From an uncultured Bacteroidales bacterium (GTDB lineage: Bacteria; Bacteroidota; Bacteroidia; Bacteroidales; WCHB1-69), in contig CAMVOL010000015.1 in assembly GCA_947169105.1 (NCBI GenBank), forward strand, positions 1-51,846: a stretch of 51,846 nucleotides of DNA. Reading direction: 5' to 3'. The notes beneath the pieces are model-generated. The model ran no database searches and was not told the DNA's origin. It saw only the letters and a program-made list of their open reading frames with translations. Shown here in pieces: positions 1-7,616 of the stretch. The translations under genes were made by a program, and so were the position numbers. Numbering within the stretch: position 1 is the first letter of the stretch; every line of letters starts with the position of its first letter.

Positions 1-587
1 TTTTAAGAAAAAAGGTAGAAGAGATCAGAGGGATTGTTCTACGATTGTACCGTATCAACGAGGTGATTTTCTGTTCCCGTGACCTGTCATCGGAGCAGAT
101 TATTGGGCAGATGTGTGCGTTGCAGTCGGCGCAGGTGGAGTTCAAGATTGCCCCTGAAGGCAGCGTCGCAGTCATCGGCAGCAGCTCCATTTTCTCCTCA
201 GAGGACGCTTACACCGTGCAGGTGCACGCCATCACGCAGAAGGAAAGCCGCATCCGCAAACGCTGTTTCGACATGGTGACGGCGGTACTGCTGTTGCTGT
301 TGCTGCCTGTTGACGTATGGTTCGTCCGGAGGAAGGGCGGTTTCGTCCGCAACATTTTTGCCGTCCTATCGGGACGGAAGAGCTGGGTCGGATTCTGCCG
401 TCCCCGCACTGACGGCGCACTGGCGCAGCTGCGTCTGGGCGTCCTCACCCCCGTGGACAACTTCCGCAACAACGACTTCTCCGACGAGATGCTGGCGCTC
501 GCCGACCAGCTGTACGCCCGCGACTACACCGTCAAGAACGACATCGTCATCGTGTGGCGCGGTTTTTCGAAGTTAGGAAATTTGTAG
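1..587 (+). CDS. C-terminal part of a membrane sugar-transferase-like (glycosyltransferase) protein, 5' end outside window
   Basis: The reading frame is open to the left edge (first full codon at position 3), so only about 194 C-terminal residues are seen. They hold a small Rossmann-like stretch (EVIFCSRDLSSEQII, later VEFKIAPEGSVAVIGS), then KRCFDMVTAVLLLLLLP, which resembles the membrane hairpin of bacterial sugar transferases (WcaJ/WbaP type), and SGRKSWVGF, which resembles the block after it. In Bacteroidota such a tail commonly ends glycosyltransferase family 2 proteins; that assignment is from memory. The acidic catalytic pair of true phosphoglycosyl transferases is not evident here, so the tail may be a membrane anchor rather than an enzyme. 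The stop codon lies inside a palindrome shared with convergent xseA. Confidence 0.6.
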   Translation, partial: LRKKVEEIRGIVLRLYRINEVIFCSRDLSSEQIIGQMCALQSAQVEFKIAPEGSVAVIGSSSIFSSEDAYTVQVHAITQKESRIRKRCFDMVTAVLLLLLLPVDVWFVRRKGGFVRNIFAVLSGRKSWVGFCRPRTDGALAQLRLGVLTPVDNFRNNDFSDEMLALADQLYARDYTVKNDIVIVWRGFSKLGNL

Positions 588-611
588 AGACGCGATTAAT
601 CGCGTCTCTAC
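584..611. terminator. Perfect 28-nt palindrome between convergent genes, carrying both stop codons
   Basis: Two 14-nt arms (starting GTAGAGACGCGATT) are exact reverse complements with no spacer. The TAG of the upstream gene (585-587) and the TAG of xseA (608-610, minus strand) are symmetry mates. It can serve as a bidirectional terminator; a short T run follows on the plus strand. It begins with GTAG, the tetranucleotide flanking REP hairpins in RAYT systems, so it may be a dispersed element that landed here. Confidence 0.75.
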
Positions 612-1993
612 TTTTGTACTTTCATCGTCCGTGTCCCTTCCATGAAGGTGGTTTCTACCGTGTCGCCCGGACGGAGGTCGGTGGCGTTGGAGACGGCCTT
701 GCCGTTGTGTCGGGTGATACTGAAGCCGCGCCGCAGGATGTTCGCGGGGGCCAATAGCTCTAACTTTTCGGAATAGTGCGACAGCTCGGTCCGCCGGTTT
801 TCAAGGTGTTGCTTGGCATAAAGCCGCATTTTCGATTGCAGCAGCTCCAGCTGGCTCTGGCCACTGCCGACCGTGTCGCGGGCAAAGTCGCGGACGGTGA
901 TGGTGGCATCGCTGAGAAGCTGCCGGTGCGTGTCGAGCAACTTTCGGCCCGATAGCTGGAGGAGGTTCTGGAGCTCGTGCAGACGGCTCGTCTCGCGACT
1001 GAGCATCCGGCTCCCGACGATTTGCAGACGGCTTTCGTATTGCGCCGTCCGCTCCTTCGCCTCTTGCAGGATTGCTAATGTTTGAGTGGTTATAAAATTT
1101 TGGTATTCAACAACCTTGTTTTCAAAATCGGTGAATTTTCCGATAAGGAAGTAGGCCACCTCGGTCGGGGTGATTTTGTTGGCGTAGGAGACGCTTTCGG
1201 TGATGGTTTCGTTGGTGGAGTGGCCGATGCCCGACAGGATAGGGAGGGGGAAGGTCGCCACGCGGCGGGCCAGCTCGTAGTTGTCGTAGCAGCCGAGCCC
1301 CACGTCGCCGCCGCCCCCGCGGATGATGGCCACGCAGTCGAAATCGTCCTTCCGCTGCTCAATCCGGTCCAGCTGTTCCAGCATCGTGCCGATGGCCTTC
1401 TCGCCCTGCAGCAGCGACGGGAAAAGGGTCGTCTCGAACCGGTAGCCCGCCGCGTTCCCGTTCAGCGTGATGGTGAAGTCGCTGTACCCCTTGCTGGTCT
1501 CAATAGATATCACCGCCACCCGTTTTGGCAACAGCGGCATCTTTGTTCGCTTGTTGGCATCGAAGACGCCTTCCTTTTTCAGCCGTGCAATCGTCTCCAA
1601 ACGGATCCTCGCCATCTCGCCCAACGTGAAAGTCGGCTCGATGTCCTGAATGTGAAGCGCCAGCCCGTACTGCGGACTATACTGGATGGTGGCGAGGCAG
1701 AGGATGGTGATGCCGTCCTTCATCGGCTCCCCCGTAATTTGGATGAACCGCTGGTTGATGCGGTCGTACTGGTCGGCCCAGATGACGGCCCGCATCTGCG
1801 CCTTCACCCGCTGTCCGTCCTTCTCCACCAGTTCGGGATAGCAGTGACCCGTGCGGGCATACAGGTTCAGCTTCACCATTTCCGCCTTGATGTAGTACGG
1901 ATACTTGTAGGTGCGTTCAATCATCGACTGGATGCTTTGCCCCACCTGCGTCAAGGTGTAAACTGATTTCCCGTTGAAAGTCTCCTGCTCCAT
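608..1993 (-). CDS. xseA: Exodeoxyribonuclease VII large subunit
   Basis: 461 residues. XseA is the catalytic subunit of exonuclease VII, which degrades single-stranded DNA into oligonucleotides. The N-terminal ~120 residues form the OB-fold DNA-binding part (VYTLTQVGQSIQSMIER). The nuclease core shows LPKRVAVISIETSKGYSDF, then RGGGGDVGLGCYDNYELA and PILSGIGHSTNETITE followed by ITPTEVA, matching the family blocks RGGGS...D, SGVGHE.D.TI and TPT.A. A long helical C-terminal region follows. The gene is 9 nt downstream of the GH20 gene and looks co-transcribed with it. The small subunit gene xseB, often directly downstream in this phylum, is absent: the gene ends in a palindrome facing a convergent gene. 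Confidence 0.95.
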   Translation of the reverse strand: MEQETFNGKSVYTLTQVGQSIQSMIERTYKYPYYIKAEMVKLNLYARTGHCYPELVEKDGQRVKAQMRAVIWADQYDRINQRFIQITGEPMKDGITILCLATIQYSPQYGLALHIQDIEPTFTLGEMARIRLETIARLKKEGVFDANKRTKMPLLPKRVAVISIETSKGYSDFTITLNGNAAGYRFETTLFPSLLQGEKAIGTMLEQLDRIEQRKDDFDCVAIIRGGGGDVGLGCYDNYELARRVATFPLPILSGIGHSTNETITESVSYANKITPTEVAYFLIGKFTDFENKVVEYQNFITTQTLAILQEAKERTAQYESRLQIVGSRMLSRETSRLHELQNLLQLSGRKLLDTHRQLLSDATITVRDFARDTVGSGQSQLELLQSKMRLYAKQHLENRRTELSHYSEKLELLAPANILRRGFSITRHNGKAVSNATDLRPGDTVETTFMEGTRTMKVQK

Positions 1994-2002
1994 AATCCTC
2001 TG

Positions 2003-4690
2003 CTATTTTATAATCATCTCATCCAGAAAGATATACGAATCGTAGCCATGCGCTTGGTGTTCTGTTGGCAGTTTGCCTGGATTCCGGATGATGACCTTCA
2101 GGTCGTTGGTGTGGATGTTCAATCCGTCCATCGTAAGTTCGCCCACATTATTACCTTGAATCTGGTTTACGTCGAAGTGCCGTTTGGCCGCCAACGTGTA
2201 GCTGGTTCCTTCCTTGACGTATAGTTCGATGTCGGTGGGGGCGAGAATCCAGTCGTGGAAGTTCTGTAGGTACCGCACGACGACGCGACTCACGTCGGTG
2301 GCCTCCGGCCAGTGGTAGAGCAGTTCCACATCCTGTCCCTGATAGCCCTGCCACTTGCCGTCGCGGTAGCTGTCGCTGCCGGTTTCGCCGTCGGCCAGAG
2401 CGAACGCACCGCCGCCGCTGTACTCGGGCCGGTAGGTGCTGTATTCTCCCTTCACCTCCGTCAGCCGTCCAATACCCTTATGAACCAGCACTTGCTTTTC
2501 GTTCCGCACCTCACCTACCGACGGACTGACGGTGAGCGTCTTAACCGTGCAGTTTTCGGTGAGTGTGATGGGGGAGCGATAAACCGGGGAAAGAGTGTCA
2601 GGCTCGCTGCCGTCCATGGTGTAGTGGATAGGCGTATCGTTGAAAATTGTCCGAAGAATCAACTCTATCTTGTTGTCTTTCAGTGATGTTTTAATAATAG
2701 TATGTTCAGGTATGGTCACAATCTGATGAAGGAGACGGTCGTATTTGGCCAAAATCGTATCACGCCAATAGGGGCGATAACATTCGTTCCAAAGGTAAAG
2801 ATAGCTCTCTTTCAGTCCGTTGAGATAGTAGCGGAGGTCTTCAATATCGTTTTGTATGGCTTTTTTTGCTTGCGGTGAAGTCAGATTCGGATTTTGGTAT
2901 AGGTTGTACAGGTTGAACTGGCTCCGTTTGAGCATCAGGTCTGTCATCATCCGGCTGGTGGCATAAATGGCATTGTAGATGATTTCTGTATTCTGATATT
3001 GTGCCTCTTCGGAAAGAATCAGTTGCAGCAGCCCAATGGTTCTGAATGTATTAAAACGCTCGTCCTTAATGTCTTGCAACTTTTCTTCTGAAAGATTCTC
3101 AGGGAAGAATTGCCATGGTTTGTAGTTCCAGAGCGAGCCGGTAGTGTATAACTCCCCGACGGGCGACTGTTCGTAGCGGCTCACCGCCCGCAAAAAGTCG
3201 GCGATGATGTTTTCGTCATTGTAGAAATGGAAAAACTGGAAGTTGAAGTTGATATCGAAAGTCTTGAGCCGCTCGCTCCGTTCCTTATCGGCGGCAGCAG
3301 GTTCTGTCTGTACTATCGGGTTCCACGACATTTCCGCACCCCACGCCATCGCGTGCCACACGCTGTTGAGGCTGGCCTCGCCCGAGTCGTTCCATGCTGT
3401 GTTCAGAAGTCCTTTCGCCCCGAAACGGTGGCCGTCGCGGGCAAAGTTGGCGATATTCTTTTCGTAGCTGCTCATAATGGGAAAAACCGTGCTCCACATG
3501 CTCACGCCCGGCACTACCCAGAAATCGTAGCCAGCTTCCTTGATCGGTTTTATCATCCCGTCGAAGCTGTCCGACGGTGCGTAGCTCCATACAAGCATCG
3601 TGATGTCTTTCGGTAACTTTGTCTGTATCTTTTTGTCTTTCAAAACAATATCCGCCCACATCATCGTCTTCTTTCCGTAGCTTTTCATGATGTCGTTCAC
3701 TTTGAGGATGTGTCGGATATAGGCCTCCGAAGCCCCCACTTTTTTCACGTACTTGGCGGCTTTTCCGGTGCCGAGCGACTCGGTTTCGTCGCAGTTGATG
3801 TTGAACCACGGGCTACTGTAGGCGGCGGTCTCCTCTTTCAGGAGCATCCGCAAAAAGTTGTACGTTTCGGGGATGGCTGGATTCAGGTTGTACTTCGTGT
3901 CGGCGAGGTACTCGTATTTCGGGTTGCTCAGGATTTTCTCAAAATGGGCGAAGCACTGCTGGTTTCCGATAATTTCAACGTAGTAATCTTTCGCAAAATC
4001 TTGTAATTCACGGATTTGTTCGGCGGTAAGTCCGTCGGCTGGTGCGTAGTCGAATGCTTCCGAAACGAAAGTGTGTTCGGTGTAAAGAGTGAGCGTATTC
4101 AGCTTGAACTCCGCCATCGTCCGGATCTGCCGTTTCAGATAGTCCATAGTCGGTATCGGACCGCGACTGATGTCAATCATCCAGCCACGGTATTGATAAT
4201 CAGCATAGTCCGTAATCTCCATACACGGAATTTTCACATCTTGCCACTCTTCGAAATCGGCGCGGTAGTTGAAACGGTACAGCTGGAGCAAGCTTTGCAA
4301 ACCGTAGAAAAGGCCGGCGGCGGTTTCTGCCGTAACGCTTACGTCCATGTCATAGATTTCAAGTTTATAGGCATCTGATTTGCCTGACAAATCAGGGATA
4401 TCCTTCAGATGAAAGATAATGGAGCGGCGGAATGTTTCATTCGGGTTAGCATTCCATGTGTCAATTTTTTTGCCCATTTGCCGACGGTATTCGGCGACAA
4501 GGAGTTCCTGGTTGGTCACATTTTTGTCGAAGACTAGTTCGGGATTTTCCCAAATGAAGAAACCGGAGGTGTAGGTGACATTTTGTGGGGTGGGGATGAT
4601 GCCGCAGTTTTGGGCGGTGGCGTGGACAACAAGCAGACAAAGTAAAACTGTGCCAACCGACAGAAACAGAAAATGTTGTAACTTAGTCAT
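2003..4690 (-). CDS. Secreted glycoside hydrolase family 20 (beta-N-acetylhexosaminidase-like) protein
   Basis: 895 residues with a Sec signal peptide (ends near HATAQ). Order: GH20 N-terminal beta-alpha domain (~27-160), a GH20-type TIM barrel (~165-480) starting YRGWMIDISRGPIPTMDYLK, a helical stretch, a chitobiase C-terminal-like domain (IHYTMDGSEPDTLSPVYRS, ~705-775) and a discoidin-like domain to the end. The catalytic acid pair is D301-E302 in NINCDETESLG. The usual family sequence there is HxGGDE, so the context is altered although the D-E pair is kept. Expected to remove terminal N-acetylhexosamines from glycans in the periplasm or outside. Its ATG overlaps the stop of the upstream gene by one base (TGATG), indicating translational coupling. 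Confidence 0.85.
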   Translation of the reverse strand: MTKLQHFLFLSVGTVLLCLLVVHATAQNCGIIPTPQNVTYTSGFFIWENPELVFDKNVTNQELLVAEYRRQMGKKIDTWNANPNETFRRSIIFHLKDIPDLSGKSDAYKLEIYDMDVSVTAETAAGLFYGLQSLLQLYRFNYRADFEEWQDVKIPCMEITDYADYQYRGWMIDISRGPIPTMDYLKRQIRTMAEFKLNTLTLYTEHTFVSEAFDYAPADGLTAEQIRELQDFAKDYYVEIIGNQQCFAHFEKILSNPKYEYLADTKYNLNPAIPETYNFLRMLLKEETAAYSSPWFNINCDETESLGTGKAAKYVKKVGASEAYIRHILKVNDIMKSYGKKTMMWADIVLKDKKIQTKLPKDITMLVWSYAPSDSFDGMIKPIKEAGYDFWVVPGVSMWSTVFPIMSSYEKNIANFARDGHRFGAKGLLNTAWNDSGEASLNSVWHAMAWGAEMSWNPIVQTEPAAADKERSERLKTFDINFNFQFFHFYNDENIIADFLRAVSRYEQSPVGELYTTGSLWNYKPWQFFPENLSEEKLQDIKDERFNTFRTIGLLQLILSEEAQYQNTEIIYNAIYATSRMMTDLMLKRSQFNLYNLYQNPNLTSPQAKKAIQNDIEDLRYYLNGLKESYLYLWNECYRPYWRDTILAKYDRLLHQIVTIPEHTIIKTSLKDNKIELILRTIFNDTPIHYTMDGSEPDTLSPVYRSPITLTENCTVKTLTVSPSVGEVRNEKQVLVHKGIGRLTEVKGEYSTYRPEYSGGGAFALADGETGSDSYRDGKWQGYQGQDVELLYHWPEATDVSRVVVRYLQNFHDWILAPTDIELYVKEGTSYTLAAKRHFDVNQIQGNNVGELTMDGLNIHTNDLKVIIRNPGKLPTEHQAHGYDSYIFLDEMIIK

Positions 4691-6153
4691 CAGTTGCGGT
4701 TATGCGGATCTAACGGGTTGATTTGTTCCTCTTCGGGCGCGAACATCCGCATCAGGAACAGGGGCAGGTCGCGGGTGATGTCGGGGGCGTCGCGGCGTGC
4801 TATCGTTCCGTCAGGATTCAAAAGGATATTGTCTGGCAGTGCGTTGATGCCCATCTCGTCCAACCACGCAAACTGGTTGTTAAAGTGGACAAACTTCCAG
4901 TCGAACTGCGGGTATTTTTCCTTGAACTGTAGCAGACGGCTCATGGTGAAGTCGAGGGAGAGACTGACAAATTCGATTTTGTCGCCATATTTTGCTTTCA
5001 ACTCCTTGAGAATCATCATTTCACGAAGGCAGTCGGTACAATCCATATTGAAGAGTTGCACATAGACCCATTTCCCTTTCAAGTCGCTGAATTTGAAGCC
5101 GCTGCCCCCGATTTCCTTGAACTTGATTTCGGGAAGTTCGGCTCCCGTCTCCGTCTCTTTCAATCGCATAAGGATGTTCTCCGCTATGGTGCGATGCTCG
5201 GTGAAATGGCTTGAAACGCGGATGTCATCCAGAATTTTCAGAATGTTTTTTCTGCTGAAATCCTTGTCTTCGTAAAGCTCCGGCAAATTGATAAGGATAG
5301 CAAGTTCCCTCAGTTTCTCGTTCACCAAAAGTGGGTCTTTGCCGATTGCATTAAACAGGGAAAGGAAGTTGCCCTCTTCATTGACGACGTGTTCCAAAAC
5401 AGCTTTTCCAATTTTAGGCGAAGTGAGCAAGTAATTGGAATAGAATCCGTTAATAAATGCCATATAGGAAGGATTGTCGTAAAGGACATATTCGTTGTCG
5501 AGGTACTTGGCATATAGCGAGTCGGGGCGCTTGTTGAGCAACATCCCCTCTAATCCGGCATAATAATAATATAGGTATGATTTGTAGAAGTTGGTGGGGT
5601 CGTATTCGATAGGGAAGCGGGCTTTGATGTGGGTGGAAATGGAGTCGAATTCGGCTTTCCCGATGTCGCCGATGATGTTGGGGGCGAAGTAGTCGATAAT
5701 GTCGGCGGCAGTTTGTTCGAAACGGTTGATTTTGTAGTTGAGGTCGGTTGGTGTGGCGCCGTCGCACTGGATTTGGAGGTAGCCGCCGTATTCCATTGGG
5801 TCAAGCAGTTGGAACAGTTTCGGGTCCATATCGACGGTGAAGTGGTACGTCTGTTCCGGCGCCACATAGAACTCCGCTTTGGCGGTGCGTATGGCGAGTT
5901 GTACCAGCTGGATTTGGCGGGTGGGGAAGGTGAGACGGAAACTTCCGTCTTTCCCAATTTTGTCGGTCGCCACCACCTCCTGCCGGTAGGAGAGGAGGTC
6001 GGTGTAGGCGATGAGCCGCACGTCCATCCCTGCGGCGAACTCCGCCGTCCCCTCAATCACCACGGGTTTTATCTTCTGTGCAAACGCCCCGTGCATCGGC
6101 AACAACATTGCCAATACTATGATGATGGTTCGGATGGTTGTTTTAATTTTCAT
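4690..6153 (-). CDS. Secreted thioredoxin-fold (TlpA/AhpC-TSA-like) protein
   Basis: 487 residues. The longer frame starts at 6174, but the ATG at 6153 begins a clear signal peptide (MKIKTTIRTIIIVLAM ... AFAQ) and is preferred. The N-terminal region resembles the beta-rich domain (DUF4369-like) often fused to Bacteroidota TlpA proteins; the middle is helical; the C-terminal ~140 residues form a thioredoxin fold with C372-x-x-C375 (CTDC) and the typical cis-proline neighbourhood ALPDNILLNPDG. Probably a periplasmic or outer-membrane-facing thiol-disulfide protein. First gene of the unit with GH20 and xseA; no TAnnTTTG promoter was found directly upstream, so transcription may continue from tolC through the REP-like pair. 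Substrate unknown. Confidence 0.8.
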   Translation of the reverse strand: MKIKTTIRTIIIVLAMLLPMHGAFAQKIKPVVIEGTAEFAAGMDVRLIAYTDLLSYRQEVVATDKIGKDGSFRLTFPTRQIQLVQLAIRTAKAEFYVAPEQTYHFTVDMDPKLFQLLDPMEYGGYLQIQCDGATPTDLNYKINRFEQTAADIIDYFAPNIIGDIGKAEFDSISTHIKARFPIEYDPTNFYKSYLYYYYAGLEGMLLNKRPDSLYAKYLDNEYVLYDNPSYMAFINGFYSNYLLTSPKIGKAVLEHVVNEEGNFLSLFNAIGKDPLLVNEKLRELAILINLPELYEDKDFSRKNILKILDDIRVSSHFTEHRTIAENILMRLKETETGAELPEIKFKEIGGSGFKFSDLKGKWVYVQLFNMDCTDCLREMMILKELKAKYGDKIEFVSLSLDFTMSRLLQFKEKYPQFDWKFVHFNNQFAWLDEMGINALPDNILLNPDGTIARRDAPDITRDLPLFLMRMFAPEEEQINPLDPHNRN

Positions 6154-6179
6154 TTGCGTTTTTTCAGCCAACATATTTT

Positions 6180-6221
6180 CCCCTTCTTTTTTAAGAAGGG
6201 GTGCACGAAGTGCGGGGTAGT
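6180..6221 (+). repeat. REP-like palindromic repeat, copy A
   Basis: 42 nt made of a CCCCTTCT/AGAAGGGG hairpin, a GCAC-GAA-GTGC hairpin, and a GGGGTAGT end. It matches copies B (6277-6316, opposite orientation) and C (35554-35593). A and B are an inverted pair around a 55-nt AT-rich core, the layout of a BIME. Confidence 0.8.
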
Positions 6222-6276
6222 TGTATAGATATATTTACATTGTATATTCCGTTAAAAATAATTTCATCGTTTTTCT

Positions 6277-6316
6277 ACTACCCCGGCCTACGGCCACCCC
6301 TTCTACATAGAAGGGG
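6277..6316 (-). repeat. REP-like palindromic repeat, copy B
   Basis: 40 nt, inverted relative to copy A: CCCCTTCT/AGAAGGGG hairpin, GGCC-GTA-GGCC hairpin and GGGGTAGT end when read on the minus strand. It differs from copy C only in the loop of the second hairpin (GTA against GAA). It lies 16 nt downstream of the tolC-family stop codon and may end or stabilise that transcript. Confidence 0.8.
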
Positions 6317-6332
6317 ATTTTCTCCTTGACCC

Positions 6333-7610
6333 CTACAACTTCCCTTTCAATGCCAACAATTCGTACTTCGCCTTCAACAACTGGATGTTATGCACCTCTT
6401 TTCCTATGATGGCTTGCAGTTCATCGTTCTGCTGTTTGATGAAGTCGATGACGGTGATGGTGCCGTTGAGCAGCTGGGTGTTAGCGGTCTCCTTGATTTC
6501 CTGATATTTCTGGATGATTTGTTCATCGAGGACGAGCAACCGCTCGATTCGTTTCACCTCGTTCAGCTTTTCCTGGATGGCAATCTGGTTGGCTTTGGTG
6601 AAGTCGGCCTGCTGGCTTTCAAGGATGGAAGTCTGCAGGTCGATGATGTCGCTTACACCTTTCGTCTTGGCCCAGTCGATGAGGGGTACCACGAATTTGA
6701 ACCCGACGGCATAGAACCAGTCCGCTTTGGTCGCCAGCAGATTGTAGGTGGGCCGTCCGTAGCCTCCGACTGCCAAAAAGGTTATTTTCGGCAAACTTTT
6801 GGAAATGTGCATCTTGCGCTGGTATTCAAGATTTGCCTTTTCATTTTCAAAGATGGCGAACTCATAACGTGACGACTGGGTATTGTCCTCCACATTGGGC
6901 AGGTCGGGGGTAAGGAGTGTCACTGAAGTGAGGTCTTTGCCTGTGAGGATGGAGAGGGAGGCGAGCAGCGACTCACGGGTGGCTTGCAGCTCGTCCTTCT
7001 GCTGCTGGATTTTCAGACCTTCCAAATCTAACTGCGCGATGGAGTTCGCATAGACCACACCCGCTTTCAGCAAAGCTTTCAGCTGGTCGGATTGCTCCTG
7101 AAAGGTGTTTTCCACATTGGAAAGGATATTGATCTGCTTGTCAATAATCAGCAGGTTGAGGTAGATGTTGATGACGTTTTCCTTGATTTTGCTGATGGAA
7201 ATATCTAACTTGTTGATTTCGTTTTTGTTGAGGAGATGTTCCCGTTTCCGTCCGTAGGTGGCTTGCAGTCCGTCGAACACCACCTGCTGGAGATTGAGGC
7301 TCACATTATAGAGGTCGTGACGGGCAGGTTGGAGACCGTAATCTTCGGCGATGATGGATGGCAGTTCGGTCATTTGCGACAGGTATCCGATGGCACCGTC
7401 GATTTGCAGGCTTGGGTAGTAGTGCGAGGAAACGTCGTTCAGCTTCACCTTCAGCAATTGTTCGTTCAGTTCCTTCTGCACGTTGGCCGATGATTGTGCA
7501 ACGGCTAACCGCTGGCATTCGTCAATGGTGATGGTTTCTTGCGCCACCACCCCCGAAAGGAAGGTTGCAAGCAGAAGGGAAAGGAGAATGTTCCGTAGGG
7601 TTGTCATCAT
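6333..7610 (-). CDS. TolC-family outer membrane efflux protein
   Basis: 425 residues, with a signal peptide (MTTLRNILLSLLLATFLSG ... AQ) and long amphipathic helices typical of the periplasmic tunnel of TolC/OEP trimers, in two repeats (e.g. QEQSDQLKALLKAGVVYANS, later KRIERLLVLDEQIIQK). The start can be either of two adjacent ATGs (7610 or 7607). It lies 6 nt behind the C25 peptidase gene and is probably co-transcribed with it. TolC proteins normally work with an inner-membrane pump and a membrane fusion protein; neither is encoded here. Alternative: an orphan channel recruited by pumps encoded elsewhere. Confidence 0.88.
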   Translation of the reverse strand: MMTTLRNILLSLLLATFLSGVVAQETITIDECQRLAVAQSSANVQKELNEQLLKVKLNDVSSHYYPSLQIDGAIGYLSQMTELPSIIAEDYGLQPARHDLYNVSLNLQQVVFDGLQATYGRKREHLLNKNEINKLDISISKIKENVINIYLNLLIIDKQINILSNVENTFQEQSDQLKALLKAGVVYANSIAQLDLEGLKIQQQKDELQATRESLLASLSILTGKDLTSVTLLTPDLPNVEDNTQSSRYEFAIFENEKANLEYQRKMHISKSLPKITFLAVGGYGRPTYNLLATKADWFYAVGFKFVVPLIDWAKTKGVSDIIDLQTSILESQQADFTKANQIAIQEKLNEVKRIERLLVLDEQIIQKYQEIKETANTQLLNGTITVIDFIKQQNDELQAIIGKEVHNIQLLKAKYELLALKGKL

Positions 7611-7616
7611 TATTTC

